A DNA stretch of 64,000 nucleotides from Pantoea endophytica. GTDB lineage: Bacteria > Pseudomonadota > Gammaproteobacteria > Enterobacterales > Enterobacteriaceae. The notes under the pieces were generated by a model. The model was not told the DNA's origin. It saw nothing but the letters and a program-made list of their open reading frames with translations, and made no database searches. The DNA lies in assembly GCF_002858935.1 (NCBI RefSeq), contig NZ_PJRT01000005.1, positions 248,001 through 312,000 on the forward strand. Reading direction: 5' to 3'. Position numbers and translations under genes: made by a program. How positions within the stretch are numbered: position 1 is the first letter of the stretch; each line of letters begins with the position of its first letter. Shown piece by piece: positions 17,825-26,898 of the stretch.

Positions 17825-18909
17825 TACAGCCCTCGCTCACGCGTCCAGATGCGTACCGGTTGCTGAGCATGCAGCTCGTTGACGCCAGCGGCGACCACGC
17901 GTTCACCGGCGTGCAGCCCGGCGGTGATCACCACGCCGCGATCGGTCACTTCACCCACGCTGACTTTGCGATCTTCTAACGTCAGCTGATCGCCGCTGCC
18001 TTGCACCACCCAAACATGCGGTTCATTGCGCTGGCTGTTATCGGGATTGAACACCGCTTCCACCGGCACCACTAACGATTCGCGATTCACATTGGCGGGC
18101 AGATTGGCGAGGTTAATCGTCACCGTGCCACTGACGCCGCCCACCGCCGGGAAATCGGCCGGGCGCGGCATAGTTAAAATAATCTGCCACGTCAGCGAGT
18201 TGCTGTTACTGCTGCCGGTGTGCTCTTTGTACTCGGCCTGGAATTCGCGATCCGGCAATGAGTTGATGCGCACCACCGGGCGATAGGTCAGGTTGCGCAT
18301 ATCCAGCGCGGTAAACAGGTTTTCCGGCACACTAAACACCACGTCGAGCAGATCGTTGCGGGTCAAGGTGGCGATGGTTTGTCCGGCGGCGACTACCTGA
18401 TGATTGCGCACGTTAACCACGGCGGCCACGCCGCTGAACGGCGCGGTTAGCGTCATCTGGCTTAACTCCTCACGGGCAATTTGCAGCGCGGCATTGGCCG
18501 CATCGCGGTTGGCGCGCTGCACATCCATGTCTGCCTGCGAAATCGCCTGGCGGCCGGAGAGCGTCTGGAAGCGGGCAAATTGCCGCTGTGCAAGCGTGGC
18601 GGCGGTCTGGCGCTCATTAACGCGCTGCTGCGCTTCCCGCGCCGTAAGCCTGGCGATGAGCTGGCCCTGCTCGATGCGGTTGCCCTGGCGAATATCCAGC
18701 GATTCAATCTGTCCTGCACGTTTGAACGACAAATCGGTGGAGTCGCCGGATTCAATGCGCGCCGGGAAGATACGTTGTTGAGATTCGCCGGATGCCACAA
18801 CTTCAACGACTTTCACCATGCGTGGCGGTGGCGTGACTTCCTGTTTTTTTTGATCGCAACCCGTTGTTAAAAATATAACAATGGCAGCCAGCGTAATATA
18901 ACGAGTCAC
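17824..18909 (-). CDS. RND periplasmic adaptor lipoprotein, copy A (361 aa)
   Basis: A membrane fusion protein anchored by a lipid: signal peptide with ILTTGC-like lipobox (FLTTGC) near residue 18, then lipoyl halves around LDIRQGNRIEQGQ and LTAPFSGVAAVVNVRNHQVVAAGQ, an alpha-hairpin and the beta-barrel domain. The start is GTG at 18909, chosen because GAGGAT sits just upstream and because translation from there gives a proper lipoprotein signal; a longer frame to 18987 does not. It is the homologue of the adaptor at 26898-27986 and is the first large gene of the adaptor-permease-acyltransferase operon. Confidence 0.9.
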   Translation of the reverse strand: MTRYITLAAIVIFLTTGCDQKKQEVTPPPRMVKVVEVVASGESQQRIFPARIESGDSTDLSFKRAGQIESLDIRQGNRIEQGQLIARLTAREAQQRVNERQTAATLAQRQFARFQTLSGRQAISQADMDVQRANRDAANAALQIAREELSQMTLTAPFSGVAAVVNVRNHQVVAAGQTIATLTRNDLLDVVFSVPENLFTALDMRNLTYRPVVRINSLPDREFQAEYKEHTGSSNSNSLTWQIILTMPRPADFPAVGGVSGTVTINLANLPANVNRESLVVPVEAVFNPDNSQRNEPHVWVVQGSGDQLTLEDRKVSVGEVTDRGVVITAGLHAGERVVAAGVNELHAQQPVRIWTRERGL

Positions 18910-18964
18910 TGTTTTATCCTCAGCAACAACGAATCCATTGTTGGCAATAATGTGAGTGGATAAT

Positions 18965-19075
18965 TTAATTACCAAGCATAGAGACAACCGCGTAGGTGAA
19001 TAGTCCTACGGCGGAGCAGGTAACGATCGCAATGACAACATAAAGACTCAGACGGAGCAGGCTATAACCATACAT
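18965..19075 (-). CDS. Very short membrane protein (36 aa) upstream of RND copy A
   Basis: A single-helix peptide (LYVVIAIVTCSAVGLFTYAV) starting at an ATG with a textbook GGAGG 5 nt upstream. It ends 55 bp before the adaptor start and so probably heads that operon. It aligns with the 39-aa product at 28134-28253: both have a hydrophobic helix followed by GL-x-x-Y-x-V-V-S. The shared sequence, good ribosome binding sites and identical genomic position argue that it is real. Small single-helix partners exist for other pumps (AcrZ for AcrB) and ATPases, so a partner or stabiliser role is an inference. Confidence 0.75.
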   Translation of the reverse strand: MYGYSLLRLSLYVVIAIVTCSAVGLFTYAVVSMLGN

Positions 19076-19670
19076 CGTTGCCTCCATTAACCATGACCAC
19101 AGAAAAACTGCGCCATCGTCTTGAAAGGTGAGAAGTATTAACAGGATGTTTTTGTTATCGATGAGCATAGACGCAGATGTCAAAAAAAGTAAAGCCTAAT
19201 AGCTTGTAATATTTTTGATGAAATTAACCAGATTTAAATCTAATAAAACTGATTTTCATGGATATTTAATCCGCAATATCGATATAAAATATCAGATTAA
19301 AGTAACCTGAATATTGGCTTTAAATTACCCAGCCTTATGAATTATCACACTATATTTTTATTATTATCCGCGATCGGATAAGTCTGGTGAGATAAATTGT
19401 TTTCGCCTTACGACTTTTATTGAGAAATGAATGCGTTGAATATCCCTGTGCTACGTTTATAGCGTTCATTTTACAAAAAACTTTCAATTTCGTATAGAAA
19501 ATAGGGCTGCTCCATTGCCGCTGAGCAGCCATTAACGACATATTTTTCAATCTGAAACGGACCGCTTCTTCAACCGGATAAGTCAGGTCTGATCTTTTCG
19601 TTCAATGGCGACTTGTTAAATACGGGATATCACCGCCTTGATTTCCGAAACAGGATTTGAGGAGAAAGCG
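19076..19670. promoter_or_regulatory. Long divergent control region between RND copy A and the P-type ATPase
   Basis: About 600 AT-rich bp with promoters for both directions expected. Towards the ATPase there is a possible 11-codon leader ORF (19427-19462, MNALNIPVLRL) and, 43 bp later, an 8-bp stem GGCTGCTC/GAGCAGCC (19505-19530). Together these could form a leader of the kind known for Mg2+ transporter genes, but neither element is proven. No PhoP box of standard spacing was found. Confidence 0.4.
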
Positions 19671-22358
19671 ATGAATACTGCTAAACCGGAAAGTACCTAT
19701 TATCAACTTTCTGTCGATGAAACGCTGGCCAGTACGCAAAGTTCCACCGAGGGAATCAGTAGTGCTGAAGCGGCGGCGCGCCTAACACAGTACGGGGAAA
19801 ATGCCCTGCCACAGAAACCCGGCAAGCCGGTTTGGCTGCGTTTTCTCGCTCACTTCAACGATGTGCTGATCTACGTTTTGTTGGCCGCTGCGCTGCTAAC
19901 TGCCGTCATGGGACACTGGGTTGATACGCTGGTGATTCTCGGCGTGGCGGTGGTGAATGCCCTGATTGGCCACATTCAGGAGAGCAATGCGGAAAAATCC
20001 CTGCAAAGTATCCGCAATATGCTCTCCAGCGAAACGGTGGTGATCCGTGCGGGTAATCACGAGACGCTGCCCACCACCGAGTTGGTGCCAGGTGATGTGG
20101 TGGTGATCCGCGCCGGCGACCGCATCCCGGCGGATCTGCGCGTCATTGAGGCGCATAACCTGCGTGTCGAAGAAGCGATTCTGACGGGCGAATCCACCGT
20201 GGTCGAGAAGGGCACGGACGCGCTCATCGGCGAGCTGCCGCTGGGCGATCGTACCAATCTGCTGTTCTCCGGCACCACCGTCAGTTCGGGCGGCGGTAAA
20301 GGGCTGGTGGTCGCTACCGGTGGCGCCACGGAACTTGGGCACATCAACCAGATGATGTCCGATATCGAAAAGCACCGCACGCCGCTGCTGGTGCAGATGG
20401 ATAAACTTGGTAAAGCCATTTTCCTGATCATCCTGGCGATGATGGCCGCGCTGTTTGTCTTTAGTTTGCTGTTCCGCGATATGCCGGTTTCAGAGCTGAT
20501 GCTGTCTCTGATTAGCCTTGCGGTGGCATCGGTTCCCGAAGGATTACCGGCGATTATCTCGATCATTCTGTCGCTTGGCGTGCAAACCATGGCGAAGCAG
20601 CAGGCGATCATCCGCAAGCTGCCTACCGTGGAAACGCTGGGCGCGATGACGGTGATCTGCTCAGATAAAACCGGCACGCTGACCATGAATGAAATGACGG
20701 TGAAAGCGATTATCACCGCCGATCAGATTTACCGCGTTGATGGCGTGAGCTATGAACCGGTAGGCGCCATCCATAAAGCCGATGACGCTGTGCCGGTGAA
20801 AGTGGCGCAAGGCTCGATCCTCGAGCGCTATCTGCGCACCATCGATCTGTGTAACGACAGCCAGCTGATTAAAGACGAAAACGGACTGTGGAAAATCACC
20901 GGCGGCCCGACGGAAGGCGCGCTTAAAGTGCTAGCCGCCAAAGGACATCTGCCTTCAGTCACCACCGAGCTGCGCAATAAAATCCCCTTTGATTCGCAAT
21001 ACAAATACATGTCGACGCACTACCTGATCGGCGATGAAGAGTGCGTGCTGCTGACTGGCGCGCCGGACGTGCTGTTCAGACATTGTCAGCAGCAGCAAAC
21101 GGAAGCCGGATTGCAGCCAATCGATCTGCCGTGGTGGGAAGCCAAAATTGAGGAGTATGCGCGCGAAGGATTACGCATGGTGGCGGCGGCCTGGAAACCG
21201 GCCACGCCAGGACAAACTGAGCTGACGCATCAGGATCTGCATCAGGGCATGATTCTGCTGGGCATCGCCGGGATGATGGATCCCCCGCGACCGGAAGCCA
21301 TCACCGCGATTGGCGACTGCCTGCAAGCCGGCATTCGCGTGAAAATGATCACCGGCGACCACCCGCAAACTGCGATGAGTATTGGGCAGATGCTGGGAAT
21401 CGGTAACGCCAGCACCGCCATCACCGGACGCGAGCTGGAAGTGATGGATGATCATCAATTGAGCGAAGCAGCGCAGGCGTACGACATCTTTGCCCGTACC
21501 AGCCCGGAAGATAAATTCCGTCTGGTGCAGGCGCTGCAGAGCAAAAAAGAGGTGGTCGGGATGACCGGCGATGGCGTGAACGATGCGCCCGCACTGAAGC
21601 AGGCGGATGTCGGCATCGCCATGGGGATTAAAGGCACCGAAGTGACCAAAGAAGCCGCCGATATGGTGCTGACGGACGATAACTTCGCCACCATCGCCAG
21701 CGCGGTGCGGGAAGGGCGGCGCGTCTATGACAACCTGAAAAAGACCATTTTGTTCATCATGCCGACCAACCTCGCGCAGGGCTTGCTGATCATCATTGCC
21801 TTGCTGGCGGGTAACTTAATTCCGCTGACGCCGGTGTTGATTCTGTGGATGAACATGGCGACTTCCGCCACGCTCTCTTTCGGCCTGGCGTTTGAAGCGG
21901 GTGAGCAAAATATCATGCGTCGTCCGCCGCGCGATCCCAAGCTACATGTGATGGATGGTTTCGCCATCTGGCGCGTGATTTTTGTCGGTTCGATGATCGC
22001 CATCAGCGCCTTCGTACTGGAAGCCTGGCTGCAACCGCGCGGCTATTCACCGGAATTTATTCGTACCGTGTTATTACAAACGCTGGTAACGGCGCAGTGG
22101 TTTTATATGCTGAACTGTCGTGTTTCCGACGGCTTCTCATTGAGCAAAGGTTTGCTGATGAATAAAGGCATCTGGATCGTCAGCGGCGTGCTGTTAGTTC
22201 TGCAATTGCTGATTATCTACGCGCCCTTTATGCAGCTGCTGTTTGGTACCACCGCGCTACCGTTACGTTACTGGATTATTACCTTGATCATTGGCTTCGT
22301 GATGTTTTTAATTGTCGAAATCGAAAAGCCATTAACGCGGAGATTCAGAATCAATTAA
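19671..22358 (+). CDS. P2-type cation-transporting ATPase, copy A (895 aa)
   Basis: An inner-membrane ion pump driven by an aspartyl-phosphate cycle. Motifs in order: LTGESTVVEK (actuator), SVPEGLPAI (helix M4), the phosphorylation site SDKTGTLT, then MTGDGVNDAPALKQADVGIAMG (hinge). The length and ten-helix layout fit the PMA1/PacL group. Compared with the calcium pump, the M4 glutamate is kept but the M5 and M6 acidic residues are replaced (PTNLAQG, NMATSA), so the ion is unclear. The start was set at 19671 because GAGGAG lies 6 nt upstream; the frame could start at 19638. It is divergent from an RND operon, as is its paralogue at 28493-31192. Confidence 0.92.
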   Translation: MNTAKPESTYYQLSVDETLASTQSSTEGISSAEAAARLTQYGENALPQKPGKPVWLRFLAHFNDVLIYVLLAAALLTAVMGHWVDTLVILGVAVVNALIGHIQESNAEKSLQSIRNMLSSETVVIRAGNHETLPTTELVPGDVVVIRAGDRIPADLRVIEAHNLRVEEAILTGESTVVEKGTDALIGELPLGDRTNLLFSGTTVSSGGGKGLVVATGGATELGHINQMMSDIEKHRTPLLVQMDKLGKAIFLIILAMMAALFVFSLLFRDMPVSELMLSLISLAVASVPEGLPAIISIILSLGVQTMAKQQAIIRKLPTVETLGAMTVICSDKTGTLTMNEMTVKAIITADQIYRVDGVSYEPVGAIHKADDAVPVKVAQGSILERYLRTIDLCNDSQLIKDENGLWKITGGPTEGALKVLAAKGHLPSVTTELRNKIPFDSQYKYMSTHYLIGDEECVLLTGAPDVLFRHCQQQQTEAGLQPIDLPWWEAKIEEYAREGLRMVAAAWKPATPGQTELTHQDLHQGMILLGIAGMMDPPRPEAITAIGDCLQAGIRVKMITGDHPQTAMSIGQMLGIGNASTAITGRELEVMDDHQLSEAAQAYDIFARTSPEDKFRLVQALQSKKEVVGMTGDGVNDAPALKQADVGIAMGIKGTEVTKEAADMVLTDDNFATIASAVREGRRVYDNLKKTILFIMPTNLAQGLLIIIALLAGNLIPLTPVLILWMNMATSATLSFGLAFEAGEQNIMRRPPRDPKLHVMDGFAIWRVIFVGSMIAISAFVLEAWLQPRGYSPEFIRTVLLQTLVTAQWFYMLNCRVSDGFSLSKGLLMNKGIWIVSGVLLVLQLLIIYAPFMQLLFGTTALPLRYWIITLIIGFVMFLIVEIEKPLTRRFRIN

Positions 22359-22367
22359 TAGCGCGTG

Positions 22368-22405
22368 ACATTCAGGCCGCTTCTCTTACGGCCTGAATGT
22401 TTTTC
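22368..22405 (+). terminator. Strong terminator after ATPase copy A
   Basis: A perfect 12-bp stem, ACATTCAGGCCG and CGGCCTGAATGT (22368-22379 and 22389-22400), with a 9-nt loop and a run of T to 22404. Confidence 0.9.
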
Positions 22406-22447
22406 GTCACTTGACCTCAAACAAGGCCCAGCGCACAGGTTTTTCTC

Positions 22448-22453
22448 TATAAT
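22448..22453 (+). promoter_or_regulatory. Likely -10 box for the AI-2E transporter gene
   Basis: TATAAT stands 31 bp before the ATG at 22484. The nearest good -35-like hexamer (TTGACC, 22411-22416) is too far upstream, so the -35 element must be weak or activator-assisted. Confidence 0.45.
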
Positions 22454-22483
22454 ACATTTTGTATAGGATGAAGGATCTTAATA

Positions 22484-23524
22484 ATGGGACTGAACGAGTT
22501 TCCTTTATGGTCAAGGCTTTTGCGCGTACTGATAATTCTCGCCTCGTTGACCATAATTCTCACCGGTATCTATCTGGCATCGGCATTAATTAATCAGGTG
22601 ATGCTGTCACTGTTTCTGGCGATTATGCTCGATCCGTTAATCAGTCGGCTCGAAAGAAAACGCGTGCCGCGTCTGCTGTCATCGCTGCTGGTGATTGTGC
22701 TGCTGTTATTGGTGATTGTGTTCACCATCATCAAACTCACCGTATTAACCCCCGATTTAATCCAGCTGAGCCGTCAGGCACCGCAGTTACTGGCCGAACG
22801 CTTCGAGCCGGTGACGCAGACGTTTAGTCATTTGGGCCTGGTTTTAACGCCTAACGACATGCTGGCGTTTGTTGATGCGGGTGCGGTGGTGCGCTTTGTC
22901 ACGGGTTTTCTCACGCAAATACCCAGCATTCTTTCCTGGTGGCTGATGGTATTTCTGATGCTGTTTTTCATGCTGTATGAGATGAGAAATTTAAAAATCC
23001 TGTTGCGTAAACTGGCCGAAGGGAAATATCAGCGCTACTACGTGGCGCTTGAAGAGGGTGTGCAAAGCGTTATCGTTTATGCTCAGGTTAAAACCCTGAC
23101 CAGTATTGTCGGCGGCATTATTGTCTGGGCGGGTGCTCATCTTCTTGGCCTGAAGTTCGCCTTTTTCTGGGGTGTGTTGATGTTTGTCTTCAACTATATT
23201 CCGGTGCTGGGTTCATTTATGGCGGCCATCCCGCCAGTGCTGCAAAGTTATATGCTGTACGATATCCAAACCGCATTGGTGGTCGCACTGTTCTTCGTGG
23301 CGTTGAATTTAATTCTGAGTTCAGTCATTGAGCCGTTGTTATTGGGCAAACGATTGAATATGGCACTTACCACACAACTGCTGGCGTTTCTTATCTGGCA
23401 ATCCTTGTTGGGCATCATCGGTGCGATTCTGGCAATTCCGCTGACGTTTATGTTGAAAAAGATATTACTGGCGAGCGCTGGGAACGAAAAGCAGGGAGAA
23501 CATTTTCCAAAAAGGTCGCCATAA
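22484..23524 (+). CDS. AI-2E family transporter (346 aa)
   Basis: A polytopic inner-membrane protein of the PerM/YdiK/TqsA family, some members of which export autoinducer-2 or act as Na+/H+ exchangers. It shows two N-terminal helices (LTIILTGIYLASALINQVML), the SLFLAIMLDPLISRLE motif, a central amphipathic region, and the conserved C-terminal block FNYIPVLGSFMAAIPPVL and SSVIEPLLLGKRLNM, followed by IWQSLLGIIGAILAIP. Its own promoter and the strong terminator before it suggest that it is separate from the ATPase gene. Substrate unknown. Confidence 0.9.
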   Translation: MGLNEFPLWSRLLRVLIILASLTIILTGIYLASALINQVMLSLFLAIMLDPLISRLERKRVPRLLSSLLVIVLLLLVIVFTIIKLTVLTPDLIQLSRQAPQLLAERFEPVTQTFSHLGLVLTPNDMLAFVDAGAVVRFVTGFLTQIPSILSWWLMVFLMLFFMLYEMRNLKILLRKLAEGKYQRYYVALEEGVQSVIVYAQVKTLTSIVGGIIVWAGAHLLGLKFAFFWGVLMFVFNYIPVLGSFMAAIPPVLQSYMLYDIQTALVVALFFVALNLILSSVIEPLLLGKRLNMALTTQLLAFLIWQSLLGIIGAILAIPLTFMLKKILLASAGNEKQGEHFPKRSP

Positions 23525-23853
23525 ATGCCGTTATGCTTGTTTTTTTCAATGGCGAATACGCTGGCCGGGGCCGCCTTTGGTCCGGCGGTCCTCGCGCCGC
23601 TTACGCGGTACCTTCATTTCGCTCGTCAGCCTGACGGACCGGCGGAGACGGGACTTCCTTGTCCCGACTCCGCCTTTCGCCCGCGTCCTGCGTGCTCTCC
23701 TGGCTTCCTCGCTACATTCAGCGCTGCGGATTGCCTGCCTAAAAGCGGCCCCGGCCTGCTTCTTAGCTTCCATGCGTGGTTTTGAAAACGGCTCAATTTC
23801 CAGATGCGTCAGTGCCCACACGGATAATACGGACTCAAGGCAAAATTTCACGC
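23525..23853. repeat. GC-rich hairpin element between convergent genes
   Basis: About 330 bp containing a large stem-loop: GGCGGAGACGGGAC (23641-23654) pairs with GTCCCGACTCCGCC (23661-23674) apart from one A-A mismatch, around a TTCCTT loop. Next to it is the small palindrome CGTCAG-C-CTGACG (23624-23636). An arginine-rich minus-strand open frame (23546-23857) spans it but looks like structured GC-rich DNA translated by chance. The composition differs from the adjacent genes, as expected for an interspersed repeat, but copy number cannot be checked here. Confidence 0.5.
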
Positions 23854-26800
23854 TCAAGACTTTCTACCCCGATAAAAGGTTTGATACAGCACCGGCAACA
23901 CCAGCAGCGTTAGCACCGTGGCGAATCCCAAACCGAAAATGATCACCACCGCCATGCTCTGGAAAAACACATCGCGCAGCAGCGGTAGCAGGCCGAGCAC
24001 GGTGGTAAAGGCGGTGAGCAGAATCGGGCGCAGGCGCGACGTTGCGGCGTCGAGAATCGCTTGCTGTAACGGCTGATGCCGCGCCAGCCGGTGCGTTTCC
24101 TCAACCAGCACGATACCGTTACGAATTAACATGCCTGACAAACTCAGCAAACCAATCAACGCCATAAAGCCAAATGGAATGCCGGTGAGCAGGAAGCCGC
24201 AGGTGACGCCAATCAGCGCCAGCGGCACGGTAATCCAGATCGCCAGCGCATCGCGCAGCGAGTTAAACATCAGCACGGTAATCACAAACATCGCGAGGAA
24301 ACCTAACGGCAGCGAGCCAAGCAGGCCGCTTTGGGCATCGCGTGAACTCTCCAACTCACCGCCCCATTCCAGATGATAGCCGGCGGGCAACTTCAGCTGC
24401 TCGATGGCTGGCTGCACGCGCGCCACAATCTCTGCGGCGGTGCGGCCGCTAGCGGGATCGGGATCGGTTTGCACCGTCAAGACGCGCATGCGGTCACGGC
24501 GCATTATCAGCGGATCTTCCCATTCCAGCTGGAAATCGCTCACCAGATTGGCCAGCGGCACATAGCGCTGCTGCGCCTGACTCCAAACCTGAATATTGCC
24601 AAGATGGTCGATATTCTGCCGCTCCAGCTCGGAGGTCTGCAGCATGATCGGCATCAGCCGCGAGCCTTCGCGCAGCAAGCCGACGCTATCACCGCTGAAG
24701 TTGATACGCAGCGCGCGGTCGATATCGCGCTTGTCCACGCCCAGCTCCTGACCGCGCAGCGGCGAATACTGCGGACGAATCACTTTACTGCGCGCCTGCC
24801 AGTCATTACGCGGCGGAAACGCGCTGCCCTCGGCGAGGAAAATGTCGTCAATCTGGCTGGCAATCTGCCGCAGCGTAATGGGATCGGGGCCGGTAATCCG
24901 CAGCGCAATGGCGCTGTCGCTGGCACTGCCAAAATTGATGCGTTTGATGCGCTCCGTCACCTGTGGGAAGTGCTCGCCGATGTGCTGCTCGGTGTGCTGC
25001 GCCAGCATTTCCAGCTGCCTGGCGTCCTGCACGCGCACCATAATCTGCGCGTAATTACTGTACTGACGCGTTGCATCGTAGGTCAGCGTAAAGCGCATCG
25101 CGCCCTGACCAATGGTGGTCACGGTACTGCTGACGCCCGGCTGCTGGTTAATCCAGCCTTCAACCTCGCGCGCGGTTTGTGCGGTGTAATGGATGTCGGT
25201 GCCATACGGCAGCCACAGATCGGTGAAGAAAATCGGCGTATTGGAGGCGGGGAAGAAGTTCTGCTTCACGTAGCCGAAGCCATAGATCGAGGCGGCCAGG
25301 CACGCGGCCATCAGCACTAAAGTAGTGATGCGGAAGCGCAGCAGCGTGGTGAGTACGCGGCGATACAGGCGAAACACCACGCCTTGATACGGCTGTGCGT
25401 CTTGCTTGCTGATCGCCTGGCGACCATCCATCCACTGCACGAACACCGGCGTCAGCGTCAGCGCGGTAATCCAGCTGAGCAGCAGAGAAATCAGCAGCAC
25501 CTGGAACAGCGATTTACAGTATTCGCCGGTGGAATCCTGCGATAAACCAATTGGCGCGAAGGCGATGATGGCGATCACCGTGGCGCCGAGCAGCGGCAGC
25601 GCGCTGCGTTTCACCATCTGCATCATCGCCTGTTGCAACGGCTTGCCGCGCTGGCGATCGACCTTGATGCCTTCCACCACCACGATGGTGTTATCCACCA
25701 GCATGCTGAGAGAGATAATCAGCGCACCCAGCGACACGCGCTGTAGCTCAAGCTTAAACAGATACATGATCAGCAGCGTGCCCAGCACATTAAGCGCCAG
25801 CGAGGCGGCGATCACCATACCGCTGCGGACGCCCATAAACAGCAGCAGCGTGCCCACCACAAACGCCAGCGCCATCAGAAAGTTATTGATGAAACCATCC
25901 ACCGACTGCTTCACTTCCTGCGCCTGGTTATAAAACACGTTCAGATCGATGCCGAGCGGTTTGGCCTGCTGATGCTGCTGAATTTTGGCGCTTAACGCAT
26001 CGCCGACATCAATCACGTTGACGCCAGGCGCAAAGGAGACGCCCATCGCCAGCGCGGCGTTGCCGTTGGCGTGATAGAGATTGCCCGGCCGTTCGGTAAC
26101 GCCGTAGCTGAGCGTGGCGATATCGCGCAGCAACACTTGCTGGCTGCTGCCGGGCGCAGAGATTGGCAGCGCACCGATCTCATCCAGTGAGTGAAACTCG
26201 CCGGTCGGATGGAAACGAATCGCTTCATTGCCGAGGCGAATCTGGCCCGCATCGGAGACGGCATTGACGCTGTTGAGCAAAGCGGCCACGCGCTGTGGCG
26301 TCACGCCCAGCGCCGCCATCTTCTGGCTGGAGAGCGTGATATTCACCTGCTCCTGTTCATTACCGGCAATCGCCACTTTCGCCACGCCAGGTACCAAATT
26401 CAGCTCACGCCGCAATTGATCGGCGTAGGTGCGCAGCTCGCTGTTGGTGAAGTTCTCGCCGGAAAGGGTAAAGAAGTAGCCGTAGACATCGCCAAAGTCG
26501 TCATTTACCAGCGGCGCGCTGACGCCGGGTGGAAACTGGCGCGTGGCATCGTCAACGCGGCGACGCAATTCATCCCACACCTGCGGCAAGTCGTCGGCGC
26601 GATAGTGGCTGTGAATCGTAACGGTGATCTGCGACAAACCGTTGCTGGAGATCGAACTGACGTTGTCGAGCGATGGCAAGCGCTGCAAGGCGTTCTCCAG
26701 CGGCAGCGTGACTTCCTCTTCCACCTGCTGCGCCGACGCGCCAGGATAGTGCGTCACAATCACCGCCGATTTAATGGTGAAAAGCGGATCCTCCAGGCGG

Positions 26801-26898
26801 CCAATGTTGAGCAGCGCAAAAATGCCGCCCACGCCCAGCAGCAGGATCACCAGCCAGCTGCGAATCGGGTATTTGAGAAACGGTTCCAGCAGGCGCAT
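23854..26898 (-). CDS. RND family efflux permease, copy B (1014 aa)
   Basis: The duplicate of the permease at 14762-17824, with the same landmarks: LLNIGRLEDPLFTIK, YPGASAQQVEEEV, the relay helix SMLVDNTIVVVEG (Asp-Asn) and SGMLIRNGIVLVEE. The ATG at 26898 shares one base with the adaptor's TGA, which fixes the start; the frame could run 24 bp further upstream inside the adaptor gene. It lacks the acyltransferase-like gene that follows copy A and is followed instead by the GC-rich hairpin element. Confidence 0.93.
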   Translation of the reverse strand: MRLLEPFLKYPIRSWLVILLLGVGGIFALLNIGRLEDPLFTIKSAVIVTHYPGASAQQVEEEVTLPLENALQRLPSLDNVSSISSNGLSQITVTIHSHYRADDLPQVWDELRRRVDDATRQFPPGVSAPLVNDDFGDVYGYFFTLSGENFTNSELRTYADQLRRELNLVPGVAKVAIAGNEQEQVNITLSSQKMAALGVTPQRVAALLNSVNAVSDAGQIRLGNEAIRFHPTGEFHSLDEIGALPISAPGSSQQVLLRDIATLSYGVTERPGNLYHANGNAALAMGVSFAPGVNVIDVGDALSAKIQQHQQAKPLGIDLNVFYNQAQEVKQSVDGFINNFLMALAFVVGTLLLFMGVRSGMVIAASLALNVLGTLLIMYLFKLELQRVSLGALIISLSMLVDNTIVVVEGIKVDRQRGKPLQQAMMQMVKRSALPLLGATVIAIIAFAPIGLSQDSTGEYCKSLFQVLLISLLLSWITALTLTPVFVQWMDGRQAISKQDAQPYQGVVFRLYRRVLTTLLRFRITTLVLMAACLAASIYGFGYVKQNFFPASNTPIFFTDLWLPYGTDIHYTAQTAREVEGWINQQPGVSSTVTTIGQGAMRFTLTYDATRQYSNYAQIMVRVQDARQLEMLAQHTEQHIGEHFPQVTERIKRINFGSASDSAIALRITGPDPITLRQIASQIDDIFLAEGSAFPPRNDWQARSKVIRPQYSPLRGQELGVDKRDIDRALRINFSGDSVGLLREGSRLMPIMLQTSELERQNIDHLGNIQVWSQAQQRYVPLANLVSDFQLEWEDPLIMRRDRMRVLTVQTDPDPASGRTAAEIVARVQPAIEQLKLPAGYHLEWGGELESSRDAQSGLLGSLPLGFLAMFVITVLMFNSLRDALAIWITVPLALIGVTCGFLLTGIPFGFMALIGLLSLSGMLIRNGIVLVEETHRLARHQPLQQAILDAATSRLRPILLTAFTTVLGLLPLLRDVFFQSMAVVIIFGLGFATVLTLLVLPVLYQTFYRGRKS

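Noticed and set aside
19671..22358. Calling the ATPase MgtA
   Set aside because: The M4 motif is PEGLPAI, typical of P2 pumps, and no PhoP box with the standard spacing was found upstream.
22411..22453. TTGACC paired with TATAAT as a sigma-70 promoter
   Set aside because: The spacing is 31 bp, far outside the usual 16-19 bp; only the -10 box was kept.
23546..23857. Arginine-rich minus-strand open frame as a protein gene
   Set aside because: It spans a large hairpin and a palindrome, overlaps the RND gene end and has no clear ribosome binding site; it looks like translated repeat DNA.
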